Assembly: GCA_018873245.2 (NCBI GenBank)
Contig: JAEMBT020000005.1
Span: 2,492,001 to 2,556,000 of the forward strand
Source: Archegozetes longisetosus
Taxonomy: Eukaryota; Arthropoda; Arachnida; Sarcoptiformes; Trhypochthoniidae
Direction: 5' to 3'
Length of the DNA stretch: 64,000 nucleotides
A program made the translations under genes and the position numbers. This document shows positions 1 to 12,000 of the stretch, one piece after another. The notes below the pieces were generated by a model. It searched no databases and was not told the origin of the DNA. It saw only the letters and a list, made by a program, of their open reading frames with translations. The first letter of the stretch is position 1. Each line of letters starts with the position of its first letter.

Positions 1-2966
1 GCGATTCTGATAGATTCTGAATGGGAACAAATCTCTCCTAACTCTTCACTATAAGGTATAGTCGAATTGTGTCCGAGATTTCCAGCCGCCTCCAATACAT
101 CAACTAATAGAGATTTATCTGAGTCAACGGGACATTGAGTTTGCTTCAATTTTTCAGTTAGAAGTTTTGCGATTTCATCCTTGATTTCAGCAGATTTTGA
201 ATGATATCCTAAATTACTGATTGCGAGCAACAAAACTCCCTTGTAATTATTATCAGTTGTTTGAGCTTTAGCTAAGTTCATCAACTGATTAATCAATGAG
301 TTCGATGGTTTTGGCAATTGAACCAAAAGCTTGAGAACTTGGCTCTTGTCTTCTATGCTGGTTCTATCATTCAATGCCTTTAACAGTTTTGCTTGCGCGA
401 TATTAGACTGGGCTTTGATCAAAATCAGTAACAAGTCGTGACATTTCTGATTATTAAGTGATAGACTTTCACTGCAGATATCATTGATCTTCTTTTCTGA
501 TCCCATACTTTTGATAGCATTAGTCACTGAGGAATCTGACGTGTCTTCATTCAGTATAGTTTCCAAATTCAATGTTCTCATCAATGTATTATACACTAAA
601 GAGAAAAGTTAAGTATAAGTGATTATCAGTAATAGAACGAGTCGACTGATCGAATAATTTAAACTAATTACTCACCTGGATTTTGGTGATCGCACGAATA
701 ATTAAGCAATTTATCAGAATATGTGTCTTTGCCGAGAATATGATCGAGGTATTTTTTAGCTGATGTTAACTTTTCTCTAAGCGAATTTTCTTCAATAGAA
801 AAATCGTTTAACAATATGCATACTTTGAAACATTTATTTTCATATTGATACCTGCAGATGATTCCGAAACAATAGTTTCGCTTGAAAAGTTAAGTTTCGA
901 TTCAATTTCTTTCAACTTTTTCATTTGATCGCTATTATCTGACGAACGTTTCGATAACTTACTTGTCACCTGCTTTTAAATCAGAGATCACTAGAAGTCA
1001 GTTTGAAGTCAAATGATATAAAGAATTTGATTTTTGCTCAAACTCAACAAAATTGATCTGAGATTCAAAGCATTATCTGATGTCTTACCGATAATGAGTA
1101 TTTGGTTCGGACTTTCAAATAATCCGCAATATCTCTATCCCCTTCACTGTTACGCTTAGGTCTCGGAGTTTTTGACGGATTGATTAACGATAGTGATAAA
1201 TGACCAGCTAATAGGCAGGAAAGAGTTAATGAGGACATGAGTCAATTTATAATACAAAGCAGAGGAAGTATAGCTTTGTTTCAGTTTTAGGAATTTCAAT
1301 GCGCTTGTTTGTCAATTATTGTTCGTTAAACATTTCAATAAATCACATCAAATCACCTACCGGTAGCTGTAAGTCGACCTTCAGATATTTGTTGCATCTG
1401 TTTGGCGCTTATGTCCAATTGCGATGTATCGTAAACTTTATTGTTTCCACTACCCAACTCTAGCACATCTTCAGATGTGACATCTCTCATTATAGACAGT
1501 GGTTTTTGTGTAGGCATTTCCGATTGTAAGGACATTGGTATGAGAGCACCGCCTAATTTCACTGTAGATCCATCAGCGCTTGGCTGCAGTGAATCCTCTA
1601 ATTTGCCGCTATTGTCATATGAATATCGTGAAAAATGTGCACCGATTGGACTTTGCTCCAAAACTTTCTGTTTGCCAGCATCTAAATGTGTGGCAAATGT
1701 ATCAGCGATGTGTCGCTTAAAGTTTTTCACTGTAATGTCTGTTTCTATATCACTGAATCTGACTTCTGGTATGGAACCATCTGCTAGCTGAATGAACTCG
1801 AAAGGAGTTGAAAACATTTTATCATATATTATGCTTTCATAGTTGGGTTGTGGAGATCTTTTCTCTCTTTTAGAATCTTTGGTTGCTTTGCATTGGTATT
1901 GGATAGTGGAAGGTTGCTTTTCTATGTCAAAGTCAAAATCATTTTCGGTGCCTTTAGTTTTTTTTGCAAACAGGTTTACAAAGAACTCTTTCACATCCTT
2001 CCATGCTTGTTTAAACCAGCTTCCTACACTTCGTTTAGTTCTTCTTGAGCTTCCAATTTCGTTTTGCCTTCAAAATCATAATCGAAATGACTTGCAATAA
2101 GCTTTTATTATTGTAAAACTGTCTAACTTTGACGTGCACTTAAATGCTATTTAAATACTATGTTAAAATCTCATAGAAAACATGATTCAATAGTGATCGA
2201 CGATTAAAAGCGTCTTAACTACATGTTGAAGTTAGACAAGTTTTACTGTAGTTATAATAAATGAGTTTTGATTATGGTTTATATTTGCTATAGTGTTTTC
2301 GATGACCTAATTTCAAATGATTGCAGTGATTACTCACTTCTCTCTAACTGCAGTAGGTTTAACTTTTCTTATTTCGACCATATACTTCAATCCACTTTTT
2401 CCGTATTTTCCATTATCATCGTTACCTAAACAGTGCACAATCACTTCTGCGGAAACTAAAAATTTCTCTTCGAGTGGTCCCCAAAGTTGTGTATTGCTCT
2501 CATAATTAAAAATTCTTTTCTCTGCGGGCTAGTCAACAAACAGAAAATTATGTTTCATCAAAACCTATCATAAAATGACTACAAACAAACAAAACTTTAT
2601 TCTAGGACTAACTATATGATAGTTACAGATCTTGTAACTTATGGATTAAATGAAACGCGCTGTAGGGCTTATTTAGTATTACTTCAACTAAAATCAAATG
2701 TTGACGACAGACTGTCAAGTTACATAAAGTTAAGCTGTGAAAAGTTCGCTAACGAAGTTACATAGATCTGAAAGCTGAAACCAAATTTCCAAGTGATCGA
2801 CGGATAACTAGTGTTTTGAAAAATCTTATTTGGCTCTAACTTATAAAAGTGAAATAACTACTACCTCACAATCCAATTTAGTCAACAGGTTACTCTCTTC
2901 ATCAGCATAACCAAAAGTTTGCAAGCTGAACAGAAATAGCACAATCGATAACTTGAAATGTGACAT
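1..2966 (-). CDS. Large lipid-transfer protein (vitellogenin/apolipophorin class), 5' part, open at left edge
   Basis: Members of this family carry lipid as secreted yolk or haemolymph lipoproteins, or load lipid in the ER (MTP). Exons joined by hand, all phases closing: 2966-2865, 2519-2338, 2067-1361, 1207-1089, 969-852, 789-676 and 595-1, which is still open; about 645 residues are visible. The ATG opens a clear signal peptide (residues 1-21, ending QTFGYA). Exon 3 has the N-terminal lipoprotein-domain signature: a VRFSDIETD strand, then KVLEQSPIGAHFSRY, then KVYDTSQLDIS, which matches the vitellogenin 'YDISPL' region. Exon 7 is a helical-repeat stretch (CHDLLLILIKAQ, then VLEAAGNLGHNS) typical of the superhelical domain. 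Basic sites RRTKRS and KREKRS could be furin sites. The lipid-binding half and any vWD domain lie off the window, so vitellogenin, apolipophorin and MTP cannot be separated firmly. The exon 2 acceptor is the weakest junction. Confidence 0.85.
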
Positions 2967-3722
2967 ACTTAACAGACTCTGATAAAGTATCATAAACTCG
3001 GTGTTTTATGTGATACGATTTAACTTTTTAGTAGTTTAGTAGAGAAGTCACACCCGCACTAAGTTTGTTTCTATTATCTAATATCAACTTTTGGGCACAA
3101 CTTCACACAACTGTACAGAATAGATGAAAATCAAGTTAAAATAGTTAAAACAAAGTGTAAAATCAAGTTAAAATATTTAAAACAAAGTGTATAGCCTTGC
3201 GACTGTCAAAGTAATGTCACACTATTTGTTCAGTCGACTCGACTCTGTGCATAAATATTGTCACTCAAGTTTTCAACACAATAAACAAAAGTTGAGTTAA
3301 ATTCAATTTCCCTTTAATTCTACACCGGATGAAGCGCCAAGTCATGCAATTCTCTTCATTATTATATAAGTGGTGAACAGTAAATTCTTTCAGTCACAAT
3401 CACTTCCAATGAAATCAGACTTTTAGTTGAGATACTTTTATGCAATAGTTTCCTTGTGGTGGAACTGGTTTTGCTAACAAAAGCAGTTTTTATTATTTAA
3501 ATATAAAAATCACATCTACTGTCGAGAACATTTTTCAAATTAATAGAATACGTGCAAAAGGTGTGTTTCGAGTGAAACAATTAAGCCTTTATTAACTTAT
3601 AATTTATGCAAACTTTACAATAAGAGGTGATAAAAAACGAAATACTTTAAACGACAATTGTTGGAAAGAGAAGGAAAAGGCATGCAAAATGATTGAGAGG
3701 AATGCAATTTTTGAAGGCTTAT
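2967..3722. other. Intergenic, promoter side of the lipid-transfer gene
   Basis: No gene seen. It holds the upstream region of the minus-strand lipid-transfer gene and the 3' flank of the SSUH2-like gene. A TTTATT on the plus strand near 3587 reads AATAAA on the minus strand about 135 nt past the SSUH2 stop and is a plausible polyadenylation signal. It also contains a two-copy 32-bp tandem repeat, listed separately. Confidence 0.6.
3127..3190. repeat. Two-copy 32-bp tandem repeat
   Basis: Two adjacent 32-bp copies (3127-3158 and 3159-3190), each ending ACAAAGTGT, differ at about one position. They lie upstream of the lipid-transfer gene start. No function is visible. Confidence 0.8.
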
Positions 3723-6032
3723 TTATAATATATTACACCCACAACATTTGCTCGGATAGTCGGCAAAATGCACTTTATGCTCCAAACCATAAACATGAAA
3801 CCATCCAGCTTTCTCTTTGTAAGCATAGCTCACGAATCCTATTGGAATCACTTCAACACTTTGACGCTGCAACAAATTTCAACTCATTCAGACTTGTTTA
3901 ACTCCCTTATGCCTCTCTTACCTGTTCTAGTATTCGCTCTGAAGCAAATGCATGCAAATGCTTCTCTATCAGACATCGAGAAGTTTCATCGATTAAACGG
4001 TCGGGAAAATTAGTTAGCGGATGGACTCGTGGACACCTTTTGAATAATAGGTCAAAACCCTTTCAACTCCTTTTTAAGGTTCATGAATCTTTATTTATGC
4101 ATACTGTGATTGATGATTACCTTTCGTTAAAAACACAATTACCAGATGCTTTTCTAATTAAACTTTCCGAAAGTGTATTTCCCTCACAACTTATGAAATC
4201 TTCTTTATGATTATCCCTTTAGATCATACAAATTATAACAAATTAAGTCTGAACATTTCACTTATGGGACATACCAGTAAACTGTAAGCTGAATGAAGTA
4301 TTTAAGATAAGAATAACCTTCGCAAGTTTTACATTGAACTTGTCCGTGACCGTCACATATACTACAACTTTAATCAAAATAAGTTTAGAGTAATGAATTC
4401 GCCTTATTCTTGCAATACATACCGAACTCTTCCAGTGCCATCACAGTGTAGACATCTAATTTGGCAGTTACAAACAAATTAACCCTTATCATCAAACATT
4501 ATCGAACCTGCAAATCTGCACTTATAAACTTTTACAATTCTCACCTCTCATGATGGTGATGGTGATGACCACCGTGATCGTGATGGCGATCATGATGGCG
4601 ATCGTGATGGTGGTCGTGGTGGTGATGATGATCGTGATGGTGACGATCTCTTCCGGTGCCATTACAATATCGACAACTTGCCTAACGATTAGTCAATAGG
4701 AAATATTGAATACTCTGTGTTTTTCCTTACTAATAATTATCGGACATTTATTTGAAAAGATTCCAAAGCAGATACTCATAGAGCGTGTTGTGCTAATTGA
4801 TAACACCTTGAACTACAACTTTGAGCAATTTTTCTATGGAAGGGGAGTGTTAGACAACTTTTAAAAAAAGTATTCTTATGTGTTGTTATCATGTTTATAG
4901 TAAAAAACTTCAATTACACCCAACCGATGACCAACTGGGATATGCATTAATTCTGAGGCATATGCCAAAAACAGACATATTTTCAAATCCATGTCAAAAG
5001 TCAAATATTTTTACCACCTATCCTTTTATCAGTTATTTACCAGTTATGAAAGTATTTTTTACTAGTTATGAAAGAATTTTTCTCAGAAAACATTCAATCG
5101 ACTGCTACTTAACTTAATTGCATTAACTCAATAACAAATTAAAAAACACTTTAGCTAACACTAAAATCTAACTCCAAAAACTCATTATCGATTCTTGGAA
5201 CCAAAAATAAAACTTATGTAATTCTTCCACACTCAAAATGTTTCTTAAAAATCACTATAATTTCCTATATGATTAATCTTAAGACTCACTCCTCCAAAGC
5301 CAGAACAATCTCTGCATCTTATCCTTCCATTACCAGTGCATGTATGGCAAACACGAACGCTAGCTGTTTGTGGAATTTCAACTGTTTTCGATGATCTATG
5401 GAAAGGTATTTCAGGCACAATATGAACCTCCCACGGAGTCGGTGGCCGTCCCATATTTGGGCCACTTATTGGTTCCCCTTTATATGGCTTATAAACCCAT
5501 TCAGACTCACGTTTCTCTGTAAACGTCTCCAATTTATACTAATAGTGAGAACTTAATTATTGATTATTTCACTCAAAGTCAAATTGGTTTGAAATTACGT
5601 GAAAAGCGTTATTCATTGTTATATCCCTTATAGTCATGTTTTTTGCTGGCTTAGACCCATAACAACAATTCTCACTGACGAATCCGCTTAAAGCTGATCT
5701 GACTTCTTCTTCGCAAATATTTGCTGAAATCACTATTTGCTGCTGAGTAGACGGAATACTGTCTCCGATCGTTTCCGCATAACTCGGAGGAGGCTCATTT
5801 ATTGCTTTAGTTTTAAAATAGAATTCTTTCCGTTAGTTTTGCGAATAAATTCAAGTTTATATTAATAACAACTTGGACTGAAAGAAACCGATTCGTAGCC
5901 GACCAACGACTCGATTTGAGGTGCACTCGCTATTCCTTCGTAACCAACTGGTTGCCCACTAGCGCTGACTGCCTGGCCACCCATTATATGGCTGTTAACG
6001 CCATAGTCCATTCGTGACAGGTTGTCTGACAT
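3723..6032 (-). CDS. SSUH2-like protein with DnaJ-type Cys-rich repeats and a His/Asp-rich insert
   Basis: Nine exons close in phase to 410 codons plus stop: 6032-5873, 5804-5599, 5538-5290, 4681-4545, 4455-4423, 4367-4275, 4216-4121, 4036-3922, 3866-3723. SSUH2 proteins are conserved in animals and linked to tooth development in vertebrates; the biochemical role is unclear. Family marks in order: PPPSYAETIG; the ENCCYGSKPAK block (about residue 105); LETFTEKRESEWVYKP; then CxxCxGxG knuckles CHTCTGNG, CRDCSGFG, CRYCNGTG, CLHCDGTG, CSICDGHG and CKTCEGY; a W-D-N-H-K-E-D-F segment; and a C-terminus with GFVSYAY, DYPSKCCGC and IL. Between the third and fourth full knuckles lies a 31-residue tract with 22 His and 5 Asp (residues about 219-249), which I do not recall in relatives. 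The exon 1 donor (A|GTTGTT) is weak; the other sites are good. Confidence 0.9.
4550..4642 (-). repeat. Coding His/Asp-rich low-complexity tract
   Basis: Degenerate CAC/CAT/GAT repeats in exon 4 of the SSUH2-like gene encode runs of 2-6 His separated by Asp, Arg or Gly. The reading frame is kept across the tract, and zinc knuckles resume in the next exon, so it is expressed rather than intronic. Mixed CAC and CAT codons show it is not a fresh microsatellite expansion. Confidence 0.85.
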
Positions 6033-9000
6033 CTATTCAATAATCATTTAATACAAATATTTATTTATTATGGCCAGAAATAATTAGTATAAAAATGACA
6101 AACTTTTAATAAGTTAGCGAACAGTTGGAAATGGTAGTGATTTCAGTAGCTTTTGCAATATAGTCACTCACTTAAGTGACAATTTTCCTGATTAGTCTGA
6201 AAATGAGCGACAGACTTAGCTATAAAGTTATTTGTAACTCAGATAACGCCTATCAGCTTAATGTAAATAATTATTAAAACGTTATTTAATCAGTCTGACT
6301 AAATTCTTTCTTGAAAGCTGTTTAATCCCACAATACTTTTAAATTACATAAGTTTTTTCTGAAGGTAAACTCAAAATTCGGTAGCCAATTTCTGACTTTA
6401 AAGTCGTTGGAGGAGTGCTGACAAAATGTTTAGTTTTTTCCTTATAAAAACTGCAAATTTCTGAAAAACTTTTTATGAATAAATCAATAAAAAGCTAAAT
6501 GATATTGATACTTAATGCTTTTACGATGAGCTGTTAAAAACCTGAAGTCACATGAACATTGAGCTAAATGAAAACATAAATAAATTATACTCTATCTTTT
6601 TTCAAAGCAATATAGCATTGAATTATTATTTTTGTTCTTCGTTTCTAATCGTGGTACTTATAAATGTTTATAAATTTTTCATTTGCATGTAGTACAGTTG
6701 AAAGCTAAAACATTTTTGATCCTATATGGGTAATGATGATGAAGTAGGAACAGAATCAAAACTGATTAACTGTTCTTTCTTTTATTATATCAAAATATTA
6801 TGATTGATGTTATGAAGCACCAAATCAATGAGCAAACCCTTGAAGATTTGTCCTTTACGAATCAGTTTAAGATTGATAAAGGCATATGTTTTAGCTTTTA
6901 ACTGTACTGTTTATTTGCTCTTATGTTACACCAGAGTTTAGTATGCAGCTTATCAGAGGTTGCTACCAACAAATAAATGAAATCTTATCTCCAAATGGTC
7001 TAAAGGTCGACGATCAAACAACTGCATTAAATTACAATAATCGGAGATAATTCTGAGTATTAGAATAAAAACTTGTATTCAGTTTTCTGACAAAATTGAA
7101 AAGTTAAGAAAAAGTTGTCATATATGAACCACTTTTTTCAAGAGCATGAGAAACTAATATTTTAACTATTCAATAGTCTCGATAAACCGATAAATATTTT
7201 GAACTAAATGCTAAATTTCCTATATCCGAAGGAGATTTTAGAAGTTGTTCAAAACTTAGAAAACAAATAAACTTTTCAACAATCAAAGCTAATTATAAAA
7301 ATTTCAACAATAGATGCTTAAAATTAGTCTAAAAACAATGAAATTTAAAAAAACTAAAGTTGCATAAGCTAGGATTAGACTCAATTTGAAAAAAAGTATA
7401 AGGACTTGAGCATTTTGGTGTCACTCGTCAATAGAACTTTAGAGAATTTTTCAAGTTTGACGAAAATTATGCGTTTGGTAAGTTTTTGTCCTAATAATTT
7501 GTTAGATGAGGCTAAATAATAATACTTAATAAATTTAGGTTTGAACACGTTTCAGTTCAGTGTTCACCAATTAGATGGTGCAAGTTTAGAATAGCATCTT
7601 TTATGTGTAATCTTCATTTTTACTACTGAATTAAGTATGTTTTATTGCAAATGTTAGACTAAGGTTAGGTAAGACCTGAATCAACTTTTTAAGTATTCCT
7701 ACTTCAAAAGTATAATTGATTAGCGTCATCTGCAACAATAGATGCCTCATTTCTTAGTAAAGTTGTCTCTGATTAGGTTAGCGATGCTTAAGCTTAACTT
7801 TTTAATGTTCATGTGATCTACAAAAATAATTACACAATGCTATAGAACTAATTGAAACGCTTTGATCGAATTAGCAAAAAATGCTTATATATTTACAAAC
7901 ATAGAAAGTTGCATGTTAAGCTGTTTTAGACTTTTGAAGCATGCACAAAGGCTATGGCCTAACACAAAGGGGCTCAACATGCAATTTCCGATCATTATGA
8001 ATGACTAATGGCCACAATCATGAATACAGATCAGCAGCTTAACCAAACGACCAAGCCTGAAAACAGTGAACTTGAAAAATTGTAGTAATACTTCATAACT
8101 ACCTTAACGATTAAATGGTTTTTAATGATTTTCCGTGTGAATGCTTAGTCAATAATTAGTGAGTTTTAAAGTCTTTCAATTTTTCAAGCTCTTAAACAAG
8201 GCAAACTTTTAATTATGAGTTCAAATGACACCAGTTTCTCATCTAAATATCCTTAACTTATTTTGGGAAAATGCAAATTTATTCAAACACCAAAATATAG
8301 CTATCCTTAAAAAGATGCAAACAAGTAGTGATTTATCATATGTTAAGTTAGTTAGCCTGCGCTAAAGTGCATTACTCACACCAACTTATCAATTAGGGTA
8401 TTATTTTTTGGATTGACATTTTCAGAGTTTGTAGACAATTAAGTAATAAATTAGTGATAGGGACTTCATACAAAATAGAGCCCAATCTTTTGCAGCCTCA
8501 ACTAACCCCACAGTCTAATGACCCCAACATTAAACGTTGACGCCCAGTTAGCGATATTTCATCGATCCCTTAACTTGAATAACTTCTAACATATTTGTTT
8601 TATTAATAAATTACGTTTTCGTGCCGTTCCTACAAAATAGATGTCATTTGATTGAAACTAATATTGAATACTCGAGAGGGAGTTGACGACAACTTACGTA
8701 ATAGATAGAAACTATGAGCGTCTAATACTAAAGAGTGTTGAATAATAATAATAATAACATCGAGTACTGTTTATTTCAATTTCGTGATAAAAATGTGTCT
8801 TTTTCCTATCAATTGTTTCATTTGATCACTACTTATGCAATAAATGACTCATTTGTGAAGCCAACTGATTGCAAGTTTTCACTATTGATTAAGTTTCAGT
8901 TATAATCTCGTGAAAGATGTTTGTCTAACGATCGACTATTTAGTGAGCTATTAATAAACAGAACCAAAATATTTGATTACATGATATGATGAGATTACAT

Positions 9001-9090
9001 ACTATTTGTTTGTTTCTAATTATGATTAGTCAAGCATTTAACTCAATTACTTATCAGTTTCACTATTAACTCATTTTCATCTCATTCGTA
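6033..9090. other. Intergenic between SSUH2-like and sprint genes
   Basis: About 3 kb of AT-rich DNA with no open frame resembling a gene. It separates two divergently transcribed genes, so it should hold both promoters and the sprint 5' UTR. A short (AAT)n run sits near 8739-8757. I saw no clear RNA gene or transposon. Confidence 0.55.
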
Positions 9091-12000
9091 ATGACTTCTA
9101 ATAATGACCTCAAATGTGTTAATAATTCTATTAATTTAAGTACAGATGAAAACAATGAAAGCAATAAGAAATCAAGAAATGAGTCCAACTTTTGGGAGGT
9201 ATGAGAAAGAGTTTGGTTTAATTAATTAGACTCTTAATCACTATAAGAATTGCATTGAATGTGGAATAATCAGAAATGAAAAGTAGAAATGATAATCAAT
9301 AAGTTATTGATATTTACTGCTGAGTAGTTTGTAATACGAGAGCATATAATGTCTGAATTGAATGACTTTCTTTCAATTGGTGCAAATATTAAAGCGAAAG
9401 CAGTTATCCTTCAAATATTCACATATTGTCTGATTGTTTCTCTCCTCGAGCCGTATATCCGTGTAGTTAATGCATTTCAGCATAGATTCAATTCTCAATA
9501 GTGAGGGACTTTCCTTCTGGTGGAGAGCATTTTTCCACTCAAATCTCTTGCAGTTTTCTACTCTATTGCAATCTTCAACTCTATTGCAGTTCTCAGCTCT
9601 AGCATAAAGTTGTTTTAGTGTCACTTGAATCTAGAGCTCCACAAGCGATCTGCGAAAATGCTTCTGTCTCGTACTTAAATCATTTAATGTTAACATATAT
9701 TAACGCTTTTCTATTGCCTTTATAGCCATTTAACGTTTGTCATTTGCTCAGCTCTAAGTATTTTAAGTTTTATATGGTTTACAAAAACCATTTGAGAGCA
9801 ATAAATTCTTATTCGTGAAGTTTTATTTGTAAATCAGATGTTTATCTATCTTTTATAACAACAATAATTGTGGTCTCATATCAACTCGAGACTATTTGGT
9901 TATATAAAACACTGCAATCACTACAGTCAACTGTGAATTCAGTTATAAACAATTACTGCTTAATTGAAATGTTGATAATTTAGATCAATGTTTGATATAC
10001 GAATGTTTTGCCAGCATTTGCAACGTGTTATCAGCTAACTTCTTATCAATTGTTCCTCTTGTTTGTTCTACAGTTGATAACTGATGTGGCAAAGGATTTA
10101 GACCTCGCTCTACAAGATTTGTCACCTGATTTTGAAATATCTAACAATATTAGTAATGGAGTTATCTCTCAAAATGCCTCAATTGATTCAATCGGATCAG
10201 AAGAACCATCAGATACCGTTCTATTCGAGCCGATTGTTGTCAGAGTTGCAGGAAATGATTCACAACAGAATGCAGTCTCAAACTCAGTTAACATTACGAG
10301 CAGTAAGTTAAGGAAACCTCACTTTGACTCCAACACATTCCCTTTACTTTTCTATTGCGTTTAACTCTTTATCGTTTCTATTCCCAATTCTCTAACTTTC
10401 TATCAGTCATGCAAGAGGTATCTAATGATGATTGTTCACGGCCTTCTCTTGCATCTGATGTCTCATCTGTTGCCACTGATTGTTCATCTATCGCTCCATG
10501 TCTGCCTCTGATTAGTACTTCGACTTCTATATGTTCGCAAATCCTAAAGTCTTCCTATTGCTCTCAATTGCTTTCGGTTATGGAGTCTAACAATAATACA
10601 AACACTAACTCTGAAAATCTGTCTGTAAGTCGCCTTATATTTTGCTATTTCTTATGTCTGTTTGTTTTTGTTTGTTGTGTAAACTGATTTAAGTGAAATA
10701 GTTGTATGTTTTAGTCATCAACCTTGTTTTGTATAATTCCTCGATACTATTCAATTATATTAAACTAATTTCTTTTTGTTTATCGTTTTGTTAGACTTTT
10801 ATAATTAATTGATTGAGCACTTTTTTATCTCCCAATAAGCAGTATTTTGTCGATTCAATTTAAATTTTAAGATTATTTTCAAGGCTAGTGTTAGTCTGAC
10901 TCTCAATTTATGAGTAGTATATTTAAAGTAATACTAATTATCTTTGTTTTTATCCATAATATTTACTGCTGTGACTAGCTATTAGTTTTAATATCATCCG
11001 GAACTGATTTTAACATACGACTATTTTACGATTTAGGTTAATGTCTTGCATTTTAATAAATTTATTTGATATTTTAAAGTTATGAACCATTTGTAAAAAT
11101 TGATGACAAGTTCAATGAATTGTTTTGTTTGTTTTTAGATTAAACAAACTCCAGAAGAAGTCAATTTAGGTTCACCTGAATCGAAAGGCTCATTAATTAA
11201 AGCTACGAACGAATGTTGTCGCGAGGACGAGACAAATGATGAGAATAATTCAGGAGCCAGTTGCGAGTCGATTCCAGCAGTAATCGGACTTTTGGAGCGA
11301 TTAATTCGTTGTCATCCGATTTGGTTTTTGCCAGAGATCCGTCGGGAGGCTGTGGTACATCTGCTTCAAGGCAAGGAGCCCGGGTGTTTCATTGTGAGTC
11401 TTAATTGTTTTCTTTTATCTTTCATCTTGTGCATAAAGTGTTACAATAAGTTACAATATAAAAACCTGAGAGGGATTTGAACTTTGGCCCAATTTCTTTG
11501 TAAATAATGAGATCTATAAAAAAAATTTTGTAATAAATTGCTGTTTGGTTATTGATAGTCTATCAGCTTTTTTGTCGTTATTTAGGATTCTTTTTATTCT
11601 ATAGAGTTCAAAGTTTTTTGTTCGCAAATGCACTCGAAATATTTGAATGGAAGTGAACGCAAAAAATAGTATTTTAAAATTCCAGTTTTTTCCTAAATCC
11701 ATAATTGAGCAGAAAAAGAAATTTTATCTTATCATGTAGTTGTAATAATCGTTAATAGTAATTTAAATGTTGTAATTTATTTCTGATTTTAATTAGATTT
11801 TTCTTAAAATTGAGTCAGAAATTGAAAACTTGAAAGCGAAAATAACGTTAAGATAGTCTGTTAGTAATGTTTAGTTTAATGATACTTTTTGATAGACACA
11901 AAGCTTCGAAATGCAGAATGGAATCGAAGGCATAAAAGCGAGCGAAGCAAACTCAATCATTAGTATTGAGCTAATGGATTTATTAGAGCTCATTAATTTG

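Noticed and set aside
9373..9624. Minus-strand frame with a Cys-Asn-Arg-Val repeat
   Set aside because: The repeat is explained by the 18-bp tandem array in sprint intron 1; no splice, start or family support.
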